A DNA stretch of 64,000 bases from Plectrocnemia conspersa (GCA_009617715.1 VTFK01000055.1:868001-932000); one strand, 5' to 3'. Positions 9,782-22,436 are shown, numbered from the stretch's first letter. The notes: generated from the sequence alone by a model not told the origin. Numbers and translations are program-made.

Positions 9782-10789
9782 TAGGCGGCCCTCGACTTTC
9801 GTACATAATTGGTTTCTGAAAATGTGTGCGAATGTTGAATGTACGAAAGTTGAGGAAAGTAAAAAATTGAAATTGTGTGTATTTTAAAATATTTATTTAT
9901 TAAGTAAATATAAGATGTTTAAAAGGCGTTTAAGAGACACATTTAAGTGGGGTTTGCGGGTGTTTCCTTTGAAAAGTTATCAAAAGTTAACTATTTTCCA
10001 CTATTCTTTTTCTTTTCTTCATATAGTATTTTATAACATGCTATGTTTTTATTGATCGCCCCACGCACTTGAGATATGCGTTCTCCATTGGGATCACAAT
10101 CTTTCATAATATTTAAAAAATTGTCAAGGTGCGTGAAGGCTTCATTAATATTTTTCATTGTTAAAGAGTTTTCCAAAATAAACCTGTCTCATCTATATTA
10201 CATATTTGGCTAGAGGAATATTCTACATATTTAATAATTTTGGATAATTAGAAAAAAAATTCTTTTGCAGCATCTTTATCCTCATCAGCCGATTCTCTAG
10301 TAAATTTAATATTGTGAAAAGAATACCTCATTTTAAAATTGTAAAACCAACCGTTACTTGCTTGAAAAACCGCGTTAAAATATTTTTTTAGTCTATCCTT
10401 CCAATCTTTGTGCAAACTAAGAGCTTTTGCTTGAATAATTGAAATACTCAGAGGGACATTTTTTTGATGTTAGTCATCGATTTACGATGACAAAGATTTT
10501 CCATTTCATCCATGTTTTTTTTTTGTTGTGTTTTTTTGGAAACATATCATTAAAGATTGTGGAAATATATCTTTATTTTCCACAATTTTGAACGTATTCT
10601 TTAATTATATTTTTATTTTGCAAAATTAAACATATCGTAGACCTTTTGTATCATACGAACGTCCGATTGAAGCAAAAGATTCACCGCTATCAAAACGTTT
10701 TTTTTTTTTTAAAAAAATTGTTTTTTTTTTATATTTGCGAAATAGCGAATTGTGCGAAAGTCGAACGTTCGAAAGTCAAGGGCCGCCTG
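9782..10789 (-). mobile_element. Internally deleted Tigger/pogo-like DNA transposon with TA duplication
   Basis: Terminal inverted repeats TAGGCGGCCCTCGACTTTCG (left) and CAGGCGGCCCTTGACTTTCG (right, complement) match at 18 of 20 bases and are flanked by TA on both sides (9780-9781, 10790-10791), the target duplication of the Tc1/mariner/pogo superfamily. The minus strand carries a CENP-B-type DNA-binding region (IIQAKALSLHKDWKDRLKKY, FQASNGWFYNFKMRYSFHN), then NIDETGLFWK with the first catalytic Asp, then directly a C-terminal-like part (NINEAFTHLDNFLNIMKDCD). The middle of the DDE domain is deleted. Length 1,008 bp. Confidence 0.85.
9991..10445 (-). pseudogene. Tigger-like transposase, central domain deleted
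   Basis: The reading frame from 10445 downward gives the HTH CENP-B domain and the motif CNIDETGLFW at about 10204-10172, after which a break leads to a 61-codon frame ending in KKKNSGK. In full Tigger proteins some 200 residues of DDE domain lie between these. The product cannot catalyse transposition but could bind the element ends. Confidence 0.75.
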
Positions 10790-12669
10790 TATTTTTGCGC
10801 TTTGCATAACTTATATTTAAAATGTTTGCATGTTGTGTGTCTTTACATTATAACAAATTAAATTGTCACATTATTGTGTAGAATAGAAAAAAGTATAGAC
10901 ATTTTCCGGTAATTGCCCAGTACAAAGTGATAAATATAAAAAGGCGGTTTGCCAAAAAAATACACGAAGGAAACAAATAGAATACACGCAGAAATAAAAA
11001 TATAGTTTTTAAATACATTTTATATGTATTTATGATCTTTGACATATATGTGAAAAAAAAAAGTTTTGTATTCAAAGCTATGTTTTTACTCTCGTGATTT
11101 ATTTTATTATAAAATCCTATTTATTCTATATAAATTATTTTATACTAAGCACTAAATATATATTTAACTACAATATATATTATTAATATTTTCAACAATT
11201 TTCAGTGCCTAAATAAACGTAACACAACATTAACACTGAACCTCTGTTTTCACTAGCCGAGCTTTGTTATTTTTTGCGCTATCTAGTAAAAGCACCTGTC
11301 CACAACTAAAACCCTCGTGACATTTGCCGAATATCTTTTTCAACCTTTTCGCTTCAAATTTATCATCATAACAAAGTAATGTATTCCACCAAACAACAGA
11401 TTAATTATTATAGTCAGTTGGTTTTATACAAATTAAACACTGTACGCTCATTAATTATGCCGCAGAATAGGCGGGTTGTTATGCAAAAGCTATGTCGTTT
11501 TTAACGATTGATTTGTTATCAGAAAATTATAATATTCTATTGAATATATGGGGTGGAGTGAAATTCGATTAATTTTTAATGTAATGAGCGAGTAACAGGA
11601 AATACGTTTTGCCTTTTGAAAATTTCCTTTCGGAGTTTATCGTGTGTCAATCTGAAGGTTATGCTTGACTATGTTTACCGCTTTCTTTGTGATCATGAAG
11701 ACGCAAACCTTATAAGATAACATCAGTGGTTTGCTTGTAACTAGACGCCATAACGCTTTGTAGTTATTTTGTAAATAAATAAATGCGACACTATTCCACG
11801 AATAGGTGACTCAAAATATACGAATAGATTTTTAAATACTGATAATAAAATTGCAGTTCCAAATTTATCTTATTATAACTGTCATTAAAATATGTATTTT
11901 TTAATATTTGGAACAAAAATTAATAATAAATATTTAATTGTAATCAAGAGCTTGTCTTGAAAAGTTTAGAAGCAAAACGTAATTTAGTGATTCTTAGTTA
12001 CCTAAAGTCAATACCCGCGAGACCACTTATAGTTTTGCGCTGGTTTACCTGACCGCGACTATTACTCGCGACAGCTTAGGTAGGAGGTCAGATTTAATCT
12101 GCGCAGTGTATTTAAGCAAAATCAACTAAGCAAGGACCATTTTTATCACACTGTGAGAGCAATATTTCTGCATTATTTCTATTTATATTAAACTTGAAAT
12201 TTTCTTTACGAATATCACTCCTTTGTAAATAAACGTACAATATATATGTAATATACAAAGTTTATCATACACAAAGTGCTGGTACAGCATAGAAATATTG
12301 TAATACATTTGTATTTATGCGTTTACAGGACAACTTAATACACATTCTAAGAACTAGTGACCGTTTTCTAAATGGAAATTAGGTGACATTAGATTGTAGC
12401 GAAGTCGGGCGGGTGTGTGTGCGACAGTGTAAATCCTCGCTACGGGATTAGTCCGACAATAAATAATAATCCGCAGATTTATGCGACATATTTATCACAG
12501 GGTGTCACCATACCACCCATGTATTATGTTATGTAGTACCCGGGTACCTAAGTTGAGCTGGTGTGAGTGGGTGTGTACAATTCGAAACTCATAATTTTCA
12601 AAATTCACGCGCCATTAAATTTCGTCGAGGCTATTTTGAATCTATTTGGAAGCTTAGACAATTTCCCCT
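10790..12669. other. Intergenic DNA
   Basis: AT-rich with modest GC-richer patches at 11255-11345, 12000-12110 and 12380-12450 (GCGAAGTCGGGCGGGTGTGT). No gene recognised. Confidence 0.5.
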
Positions 12670-12735
12670 GCTAACCGACCGACCGGCGGTCCTCAAACTT
12701 TTCGCATCTTGAGCGCCCTTTGTTGTTTCAGGACC
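12670..12735 (+). repeat. Possible hAT-type element end
   Basis: GGCGGTCCTCAAACTTTTCG followed by GAGCGCCCTTTG resembles the CAGNGGTTCTCAAACTTTTT terminal repeat of many animal hAT elements. No opposite end was found nearby. Confidence 0.3.
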
Positions 12736-12875
12736 AATCCGCTCGGTTGGAAATGGGCATACGTGATACGGATAATTATTTAACTCGGTGATAAGCACCC
12801 ATAAATGGGTTCTAGTTTTATATAAATTAAATTTTAATAAAATCATATTTATTATAAAACTGTTTTAGATTATGC

Positions 12876-12958
12876 ATATATAATACTAACCTTAAATATA
12901 TAAAAATATATATTTAAGGTTGGTATTATATATAAATATATATTAACCTTCTGTCGTT
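12876..12958. repeat. Inverted and direct AT-rich repeat at the LINE 5' junction
   Basis: ATATAATACTAACCTTAAAT and its near-complement ATTTAAGGTTGGTATTATAT form arms around a short A-rich loop; a third partial unit TATATATTAACCTT follows at 12940-12950, immediately before the retrotransposon sequence begins. Confidence 0.6.
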
Positions 12959-13319
12959 CACCAAAACGGTGACAACTTCTTTCGATGCGGGAATTCAAGT
13001 AGACGTAGTGTATACAGATTTTGAGAAAACCTTTGATAAAGTTTGTCATAGGTTATTATTAAACAAATTGTCAAACCTCGGTTGCTTAGATAATTTAACT
13101 CGGTTATTCTCGAGTTATTTAATCAATCGTAGACAGTTTGTAACCTATGGTGGATGATTGTCAAAAGAATATTTTACCCCTTCGGGGGTTCCTCAAGGAT
13201 CCAATTTAGGACCTCTGCTTTTTGTGTTACTTATTAATGACATAAATACAGCAATTAAAAATTCAAGTTTTTTTCTGTACGCAGATGATTTAAAATGATA
13301 TAAATGTATTCAATCTGTT

Positions 13320-14094
13320 GTGGACTCCTTCTCTCTACAAAGTGATTTAGACTCTCTGTGGAGATGGGCTTCCGTTAACCGTCTGCCCTTTAGTGTCGGG
13401 AAGTGCCATACTGTGTCATTTTATCGATCCCGTTCGCCATCAGCTTATTTCTACCATCTCGGTGGTAACATTTTGACTAGAGAAACTTCCACTAAAGATC
13501 TCGGAATCACTTTCGAGAGCAAATGGAGGTTCTCTCTACACATACACGACGTCTGTGATAAATCTTCCAAGATGCTCAGCTTTGTTATGAGGAATGCTTT
13601 TCACTTTGACGATCCGTTAGTTATTCGCATCCTCTATGACACCTTAGTTTGTAGCATTCTTGAATCGGGATCTATAATTTGGAATCCCCGAATAGCCAAA
13701 TATTCCCTTTTAGTAGAAAAAATTCAAAAAAGGTATTTAAGATACCTTTACAAAAAGACATTTGGTTATTATCCGTTCTTATATCCCAGCGCCTTTCTTT
13801 TAGGAGCGTTGGGATATGATTCGCTGAGTTCTCGCAGAAAGCTGTATGTCGCTAAGCATTTTTTCAAATTCAGCTATTCTCGAGGAATTCCAGTTTTGGG
13901 TTCCTGAACATTTTCGAGAATCACGATCGAGACCTCTTTTGAAGGCCATTAGGGCTAGGACATCCGCACTTGCCGACTCGCCTATAGCTGTGGCCATCCG
14001 GCTCCTTAATACGCTAGCATTACATATTGACTTATTTAATGTTAGCTACGAGGATCTGATCCAGTTTATATCATTTAATTTTAATATTTTATAA
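13320..14094 (+). pseudogene. C-terminal half of retrotransposon ORF2, frameshifted
   Basis: 195 codons are open from 13320 (thumb and C-terminal region, including RETSTKDLGITFESKWRF and WNPRIAKYSLLVEKIQKRYL). The frame shifts near 13880 to a second frame ending at 14094 (VPEHFRESRSRPLLKA). The low number of defects suggests the youngest of the LINE copies here. Confidence 0.8.
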
Positions 14095-14173
14095 TTTTTT
14101 GTTATGTTTAAGTATTGTTATATTTATGTATATATACGTTTTTTTATGTTTTATAAATTTAAAATTTGTTTTC

Positions 14174-14217
14174 GACCATCGTGGCGCATTGGGGTAGCCT
14201 GTCCGGCCACGATGGTC
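14174..14217 (+). other. 3'-terminal hairpin of the retrotransposon
   Basis: GACCATCGTGGC and GCCACGATGGTC pair perfectly (12 bp) around a loop with GCATTGGGG. Tails at 42884-42927 and 43004-43047 share the fold. 3' hairpins are known recognition sites for reverse transcriptases of some non-LTR elements; that role here is inference. Confidence 0.75.
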
Positions 14218-14225
14218 TTAATTTA

Positions 14226-16380
14226 ATCTAACAAATAAAATAATAAAATAATAAATTTAATTTAAAATTGCTACCACTATTTTAAAAAAAATACTATAAA
14301 AATCTCACATGTAAAAATTGTTAATAATTTAAAAAAAAAAATTTGATAAAGTGAGGATGAGATAATAAACTTTCAGTGATTTTTGCAGAAAGATTTTTTG
14401 CGGACAGAAACTTTCCGGACACGAATTATTCCATATAAAAAAATATTTTTATTATTGTATTAAAAAAAATAAGGTTAACATTTGGATTGTGGAATTTTTA
14501 ACTACCGAGTTCAATGTACTAATCGACTTAAATTAAATTCAACGAATCAATAGGAATCGCAAAAAAATTAACTACCAACGACTTCATCCTTATTACTATT
14601 TTACATTATTAAAAACGGATGTCAAAAGCATCTTTACAAAACATGTAATAAAAATAATCCTTTGCGTAACTTCAAACAACTTTTTTCTATTGTCTTGCCT
14701 AAATGGCTAATTTCCATTACTACATAGTTTTATTTTAAGTTAAATATCATGAGCTTAGCAATGAGCAGCATGTAGAACTATAAAAAAAAAAAGTTTATCG
14801 GATAATGATGTATCAATAAAAATGTGAAAATATTATGAATTTAAAACTTATGATATTTTACTTGAAATAATAAAATAATTCGTTAAGTGATTTTTTAAAC
14901 GCAAAAGCTCATTTTTTTCTTAACCGTAAAAAATGCTTTTATCGCGAGTGGATGATGATATGCGTTAATCCTTTCGTCTAATTATAGATAGATTATTGGT
15001 TCAGTTGAATAATGCGACAATCCTTTTAGATATCGATTATTATTATTATTATAAATATGAATTACTCCTCATATATGTTTTTCAAACTTTTTCAAACTTT
15101 TACAGATTAATTTCTAGAACACATTCTCGTATTTTTCAATACATGGACTATATGTATAAAACTAATAAAACAAGATTATTATATTTTTCAAGTATTTCAA
15201 CTCTGTATATACAGATTTCAATGTAATTTAAGGTTTGTTTATACTATATTTATATCATTTTCTATTTTAATTTATTTTTAATAAAAATCTAATGATTATT
15301 TATTTTTAAATAGAAATAGAAGAATACAATGACATGTATAGTGCACCATAGATAACATTTACGCGTCCATGTGAGAAACACAAACTATAGTTTTAGAACT
15401 ACGGCGTAGCCAGTGTCAAAACAAGCGTAGTCGGATAAAACAAGACGTCCGGTTCCTGTCTCCATTGTCGTCCGGAAACGAAGCCATTTAACTCGTCTAC
15501 CTCCAGTCTTTCCAGTCGTAGTAGTTTGTAACCAGCCCGACCAACAGCCAAGTGGTGAAGATCGATACGATGCAGGTATTTATTTTTTTATTTGAAATTT
15601 TAATTTTAAGAACTTCAAAATTTTGCCCCACTTCTCCGACCCGCGCGAGACTGTCACTTGCGCCATGATAAATGAACTGCGCATGGAAAACACGATTTAA
15701 GTCATCACCGAGAATACTAAGGGTAGGTGTTAGGCAGTAGACGGTGGGAGGGAAAGGGTGTGCTTTAATATTCATCACTTACGACTCGGTTCAAAGCTCT
15801 TACGGGTGTCATTAAAAAGGGCGTTTGAAGGTTTATTTTTCAGAAACGTCATTAGTTTTGGGCGATTCTTATTTATTTTATAATTAAAAATTACTTAGAA
15901 AATAGCTTTAAATATTTTTTTATATATAGAATTACAGATTAAAAAATATTATTAAAATAAATATACCGTAAAATAAATTTTGCTTTGAAATTGTAGCGTA
16001 ATTTTAATATTTATGTAATATAATCTAATGTTGTGATACATATCTAAAAGTGCTTTGTAGTTTAAATAAACCAAAATTTACCTTACAAGTATAACAATAC
16101 ACTGAATCGATGCACTTCAGCCATTTACCTGAATGTGCATTTTACGTGTGAGAACACTCCATACAGCTACTTTAAATTTAGAGTGACATTCAGTTATATA
16201 ATATCCTACCCGTATACCTGTTAACCGTCTGAGTCAAATGACACTTTAGCAGCTAAAGTTTTCTCTATATCAAAGTCAAAGGGCTTTGGTGAAAAATAAT
16301 ATTTTTTCACACTACCCGACCCTAAAAATTGATTTACATGTCCTGACCCTTAACACGAACAGACGTATTATGCATAAACT
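14226..16380. other. Intergenic DNA
   Basis: AT-rich with low complexity until 15.36 kb, then a GC-richer island at 15360-15790. Nothing else was recognised. Confidence 0.5.
15410..15572 (+). other. Possible 5' exon with start codon
   Basis: A GC-richer stretch ends GATCGATACGATGCAG|GTATTT, that is, an ATG in fair context followed by one codon and a usable donor at 15572. Insect genes for secreted or cuticular proteins often have such a minimal first coding exon. No downstream exon was identified in the window, so this is tentative. Confidence 0.2.
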
Positions 16381-16670
16381 TATTACGTGGTAACTTCAAA
16401 CAAAACTTGTTTGCGAACAAAATCTCAAATAACTCGCGTCGTATCGGATAACGTATAATTCTTATAAAAAAAAATTGTGGTATATAAAATATAGATAAAA
16501 AAAAATTGTAAAAATATATTTGCGATCAAATAACTCGCCTTTTAGCGGGGTTTGAATATGTAACTGTGGTTGTTGTAATGATACCAGAGAGTAGAATTAT
16601 CGTTTTATCATCGAAGTACAGTGCGAATAATTTGTTCCGGGGAAGTACTCGTAATTTAAAACACTCGTAC

Positions 16671-16722
16671 ATCAAAGCTAATTTTCTCAAAAAATAAATC
16701 AAAGCTAATTTTCTCAAAAAAA
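16671..16722 (+). repeat. Tandem duplication, 27-bp unit
   Basis: ATCAAAGCTAATTTTCTCAA with an A-rich spacer occurs twice in a row, the second copy slightly different after the A run. Confidence 0.8.
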
Positions 16723-16879
16723 AAACATAAATAAAACTTTAGTTGATTGAAAAATATTTTTACAAAAAACACGTATATTTATTACTATTAAAACTATTAT
16801 TTAAAATAATTGACGTAATGAATTAATGAGAAATAATTTCCATAATAAATTATTTTAATTAAAAATACTGCTCTCTATT

Positions 16880-17600
16880 ATTTTCGTGAACATTTAATTT
16901 TCTTTTCTTTTGGGAATTTGACTCGCATTGCTACAGCCTTACGCGGGTGGTGCTTTTTTACAAATTTTCACTGCTTAAGATATTTAAAAGATATCTAATC
17001 TCATTTTTCCCCCTCTTCAAACGATATTTTTTCTGTAGCTTTGCGTCGTTGTTCTTAATACAGATCTATTAGTTTTTCGGTGGTTAGTTACTGACCATAT
17101 TCCTCCACCAACTCTTGAATAGTTTTCTCATTTATATTCATTCTCGCGTTCTTCACCAAAGATATAATCACCTCCCGTTTATGAGAATACCAATCAAGGC
17201 AATTGGCCACAGTTTTATCTAAGCAGAATTGAAGGTTCTTTTGGTAACCAAGCCCCATGATTTAACGATGATTTTGTGGCAGCTCACGATAAGGAAATAC
17301 TCTTCCAAAAGTCACTAATAGTATGATTTGCTTCTTTGGTCGCTTAAAAGTAAAAAGTTTTGGTGTAAATCTTTTTTAAGTTCGAAATGAACTGCATAGG
17401 GAGCGGTGTTGATCAAATTATTTTACAAAATATATGTCTTCTCTGCGAGAAGAATCATTGACTGTTGAGAAAAATCGTTAGCATAGTAAGACATCGCTCG
17501 TTTATCAAGTCAAATTTTATTAGAAAAAATCTCTTATTGCGAAATACTTGTGAACCAAGTTAATCGCATACGTATTTTGACCTATACTTTATTTGTGATA
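16880..17600 (-). pseudogene. Decayed Tigger (TIGD1-like) transposase C-terminus
   Basis: Reading from high to low coordinates with frame shifts gives FWKSISLS, a Trp-rich WLPKEPSI segment, KNARMNINEKTIQELVEEYG, then a basic tail. This order matches the region after the DDE domain in Tigger/TIGD1 proteins (FWK..., W.K.W, then an acidic EELxEE helix). The distal part 17540-17575 matches the end of the MITE-like element at 6507-6837. Confidence 0.5.
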
Positions 17601-17689
17601 ACACAGTCAGTTCGAGAGATTGCATGATTATTCATAATTGAAAAAGAGGTGGCAAATTTGGGTTTACGCTTCTATTATAATATCAGTTC

Positions 17690-17965
17690 TAAAGCACACA
17701 AATACCACTTGAGTCCACTGCTGTTTCTATTCTTCATTAATGACAGAAACAGCAATGCATCATTTAATTTTTTTATTATATGCAGATGCAAGATTCAAGA
17801 AAGTGCAGTTGATTTTGGATTACAAAAACCTCAATTTCTTATGGAAGTGGGCTTGTTATAACCAATTACCTTTTAGTGTGAAGAAATGTCACACAATTTA
17901 ACTTTCAAGGTCGTCGATACCGGCAAAATATTTCTATCATCTCGGCGGATATATTTTAGACAGAT
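17690..17965 (+). pseudogene. Decayed non-LTR RT fragment, second copy
   Basis: LSPLLFLFFINDRNSNASFN, then FLLYADARFK in a neighbouring frame, then WACYNQLPFSVKKCHT parallel the RT at 13190-13450 in order and spacing. YADD has become YADA and several frame changes are present. Same family as the 13-kb copy, older. Confidence 0.75.
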
Positions 17966-20150
17966 CTTCTTTTACGTATGTTTTTTTTTAAGTAATGATT
18001 TACTAACTAAACTAGTTAAAATTGGGTTATTTCCTTTTCTTTATAAGTCTCTATTCATCGGTATTTTGTTTATATTCACAATTAAAATGATTTTTTTATT
18101 TTTCTGTGTTGTTTATGTTGTCGGGTTTATCAACTGAAACACTTATTCACTTATAATTAAAAGGATTAACGCATATCATAATCATAAAAAAGTCCAAATC
18201 GACTTTCATGAAAAGCGTTTGAATCGTTGTATAAAAATGTTTTTTTTTGTTTAAAGTGAAATACCGTGGGAGACCACTTAACGGATTTATGTAGCTCCAT
18301 AAATCATAAAGAGTTAAATATTTATCGCCTTGAAAATATCTAACGTGTGCAACAGCAATTTTTTCAAAGAAATTCACCACGTATTTATATTTGTAGTTAA
18401 AATATCTTATATAATCCAAAAATAATACTATTATTTGTTTTTACAATATTTGGTTTTTGACCATCTGTTTTTATATGAAATGAAATACGTATCAATAATA
18501 AATATGCTTAGCAATTATTGTATTTTCATATTTTTACCAAAAAGTTATATTTAGCTTGCTATAAATACCTTTTATCTTCTTTTAGAAAAAACTAGAAGGA
18601 AAAAATTTTTTTCATACTATATATACTGGCACATTAGACCAGTGGTATAAGTCGATACTGATAATTAAAAGTCCGGGGCTAAAATCACATATGTCTACTA
18701 GTGTTTATATCTGAGAAATCGGAATATATGATTAATTTAGTAAATATAATTATAATTCCGATATATAATCACAGTTTAGATTTTTCGATATTTTTTTAAT
18801 TTTACGGAGGAATAGCATTATAAACAATTAAAATCGAGCTATGTAGTTACATACTAGTTTATATTAATGTATTATATGTCACTGATTTTCGCCTGGTATA
18901 ACAATATTTACCTGTAGGTGTAGGTTGTGTTCACCTCGTTGTAACAAATTTGGTTAACGCCCGTCATAATAAAACCAAAGATTTTGCAATATCATATTTT
19001 TATTGATCAAACGATTATCATCTAAAATATTTACTTAAATTTAATTTTTGTTTATAATTAAGAAAATGATTTTTCGAGACGAAGTGCGGTATGTACCTAA
19101 TTAGGTGTATAAATAATTATTCAAGGACCATTTGCGGTACTAAAATGCGGTATGTTAATTGAATCCGTTAAAAGGGGGACATAATCAGGGAATCTGACCC
19201 AGTGGTGTTTAGGTTTTGGTCAATATATCATTTCCGGTTAATTGAGTTATCGGACTGGAAGCTTAAACCCGTGGCCGACAGGCTGCGAGGTGTCACACCG
19301 TCCGAGCGGCCTTTCAGGGATCGACAACCTTTTAATTAATAATTTATTTAAAAAAGTTTTACAAATTTAACGAAATGACTTTTATTACCAACCCAATAAA
19401 TTTAATTTAAAACAGAATTATTTAAAAAAAATATATAAAAGGGGAATATTTATTAAGTCATTTTAAATTATGACGATGCTGTAAAAAGTGTATTTTTTAT
19501 TTAATTTGCAATTCAGAGAAATTAGTATTGTTGGTGTTATTCAACGCCGGACGAACATACGTTAAAATGGTCACTGGATTTTTTAGCAAGTAATGTAAAT
19601 TACTCAAATAAATATTTTATAGATATTATTTAATTAAAATCATATTAACATCAGTTATATATGCATACATTATTTTTTATATATATTGTATATTAACATA
19701 TTTTTAGATATATACATTTTTACTGTTTGCGCAATAATTACAGAACAGGTGAAATGTGTCTAGTTAATTGTTTATATATAAGAATTTAATATTTTTAAGT
19801 AAGCGCAATCAGTCTGAGGGACGCAATGGCAGCAAGCTCTTTATAGCTTTTAAGTTCCAAAATGTACTTTGAGTCCAAATGTAAGTCTAGGTAGGAGACT
19901 CTAGATTTTCTTCTTATTTAAAATAAAATATTTTAGTAACATATAAAGAAAAATATTTAATATAATTAGTAGCGATATATAATGATTACCTATCGTTAAT
20001 CTAACAACTGTTTAACAAATATTAATATTCACACAAGATTATTTTATTTTATTTGTATGTTGAATTTGCTTTACTGTATCTTTTTTCGGTGAACTACTAC
20101 AGTATTAATCATAACAAATTATTCAAAAGTAACATTATATTCAAATATAT
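17966..20150. other. Intergenic DNA with repeat traces
   Basis: AT-rich. 18915-18970 holds GTTGTGTTCACCTCGTTGTA and GGTTAACGCCCGTCATAA, a copy of the core repeat also seen at 605, 26.2 and 41.6 kb. 19180-19330 is GC-richer. No gene recognised. Confidence 0.5.
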
Positions 20151-22430
20151 TTATTATTATATCACTAAAACATAAAGAAAATACCAAAACAATACATTTT
20201 TTTTTTTTCTTAATGCACGAAGATGTTTCTTCATTTTATTAAGGAAAACCGTTACATTTTTATTTTTGCTTATTGTCCTAAAAAAATTACTATACAAATT
20301 CGTACCTCCGTACATTATTCCCCTGGCCGTACTCATTTTCTTATACTTTACTCTCCTTAAATCGTCTCTATTTCTAGTATTAAATCTATATTTCACCTTT
20401 ATTTCTTAATGTTATTTTCTAATTTATATAAAAATACTAAAACATTCATCTTAAACATTTTTTAAAGATCCAACTATTAAGCATTCTTCTACAACTAGTA
20501 AATCTATTTTTATTTAAAACAACTTTCATAGCCCTCTTTTGTAATTTTTGTAACATCGTTTAATCTAATTTATTAGGCATATCTAATATCGTTGCACAAT
20601 AATTATATTGGGGCAATATAATACAATTATAGATTTTTTTCGTGTTTATACTTAACATATTTTTCTAATAAAAATACCTATTTTTCTATTATATTTTTTA
20701 ATATATAATTAAAATGTTCTTTTAAATTTTTATATTTACAATTACTCCTGAATAATTTATATTATTACCTATTTCTATAATATAGTTATCTATAACAATT
20801 TTTATATTATTATCTAACATATCTTTATAATTAATAAACATACATTTAGTTTAGGTAAATTATCTTTTAACCATATTTTTAATATACTTTATTATTTAAA
20901 TTATCTTCAACTTCTGTAACATTGTCACCTATACAATAAATTAAAGTATCGTCCGCAAATAGATGTATTTTATATTATTAATTATATTATTAATATATAA
21001 TATAAACAGCCATGGTTCCAATTTAGACCCCTGTGGTAAACCATGAAATATAATTTTCACTTTAGAATACGCATCATTTATTTTACCTTTTTGCTTTTTT
21101 TTCTTTAAAACTATTTTTTTAACATTATTATGTTGTCTATTGTTTTGAAAGCTATCTAGAAAACTAATAAAACTGCTTCAATGTTTTTGCTTGTATCCTT
21201 GACTAATAACCAATAATTTATAACTATTTGTATCTCAGTGAAAAGTTTTTCTCTGAATCCGTATTGTTGTTCACATATATTATTTTAAGAAATAATGAAA
21301 TCCTTAAACTGTTTGGTTACTACATTTTCAATACAAGTCAACATGTTAATTGATCTCATTTCCTCAAAATATAAACTATTTTTTATTTTAGGTATAGGTA
21401 TAATACAAGCAGTCTTAAAATTATCAGATATTTCTTCTTCAGAGAGTGCTTTATTTATTAAAAAATGTAATTTAGTTCCTAGTATTTTCCAAGTTTCTTT
21501 AATCATAATTACATTAATTTATCAGCACTGATTTTTTTTTTAATTTTAACAATTTGATTTGTAAATTTCTTCTTAAGATACTGATTTCAATTTTGTAAAG
21601 TAGTCATTTTATCTTTCATTATTGTATTGTAGTAATTTATTAGGCTGAGGTATTGAATTCGCAATCTCTTTTATACTCTTAATGTAGTATGTATTTATAT
21701 GAGAATTTTATGTATAATTCTATTTACCTTTATTTGTATTTTTTTTATTTATTTTTTTTTCATATCTTATTTTGGTCATTTTTTATTTTATCTATCAATT
21801 TTTCTATCATTTTTTAGCAAATTTTTTTGTATTTTTTGACTGCCATATTTTTACATTGTTAATATGTATTTTATTTTTAATTTAAAATTTTTTATTTTTT
21901 CAAATATATTATACGATTCATATCTTTTCTTTAAAGCATTTTTAAGATTATCATTAAACTACAGTTTTGGGTTGTGTCGATATTCTGTTCTGAAATTAAA
22001 TTGCCTTTTTATTTTACTATCTATTATATAATATTTTTATAAACTGTTCCATATCATAATAACATCCATATTATCTATATTTCAGTTACATTTTTGTAAT
22101 TTTATTCTTAATTTACTAAAATCTATTGTTGCGAATATAGCATTTTTTTTAACCTTAATTACATTATGTTTTTTCTATATAAATATATAAAATAAAATGT
22201 TCAGTATTTCTTGGAGTATTTTTTACTTTACATTGATTTTTTTACTATTGGTAAAAACTAAATCTAACAGTGTGATCGAGCTACTGGTTGTCCTAGTATT
22301 TTCGTTAGCATATTGTTGTAAGCCGATTTTTTATTTTCGAAGTTTAAGAATCCTCATATTTGTTCTAATTAAAATTCTAGTCTTCAATTAAAACGGTATC
22401 TATAATTTTATCAGAACTTACATCATACAT
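20150..22430 (-). mobile_element. Non-LTR retrotransposon, endonuclease to C-terminus, decayed
   Basis: On the minus strand, in order: endonuclease end (TTSSSITLLDLVFTN, about 22310-22260); linker with NPKL.FNDNLKNALKKRYES (about 21970-21910); RT start CIIPIPKIKN and FEEMRSINMLTCIENVVTKQ (about 21425-21300); GLPQGSKLEPWLFI (about 21045-21000); FADDTLIYCIGDNVTEVEDN (about 20962-20900); and C-terminus YRFNTRNRDDLRRVKYKK (about 20395-20340). This is the standard jockey-like order. Many stops and frameshifts; extreme AT content suggests long decay. Confidence 0.8.
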
Positions 22431-22436
22431 AAATAT

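Larger units (their letters stand above)
12955..14225 (+). mobile_element. 5'-truncated non-LTR retrotransposon (RT to 3' tail)
   Basis: Begins inside the reverse transcriptase: VVYTDFEKTFDKVCHRLLL, then GVPQGSNLGPLLFVLLINDI, FFLYADDLK with the YADD catalytic motif, and WASVNRLPFSVGKCHTVSFY. The C-terminal part ends with LADSPIAVAIRLLNTLA. Stops at about 13156 and 13297 and a frameshift near 13880 disable it. The 3' end has a perfect 12-bp-stem hairpin (14174-14217) and an AATAAA-type A/T-rich tail. It belongs to the jockey/CR1-like group, judged from motifs only. Confidence 0.85.

Noticed and set aside
20157..20396. Lys/Arg-rich 79-codon ORF as a host ribosomal-type protein
   Set aside because: Order and motifs (NTRNRDDLRRVKYKK) place it as the C-terminus of the retrotransposon read from 22.4 kb.
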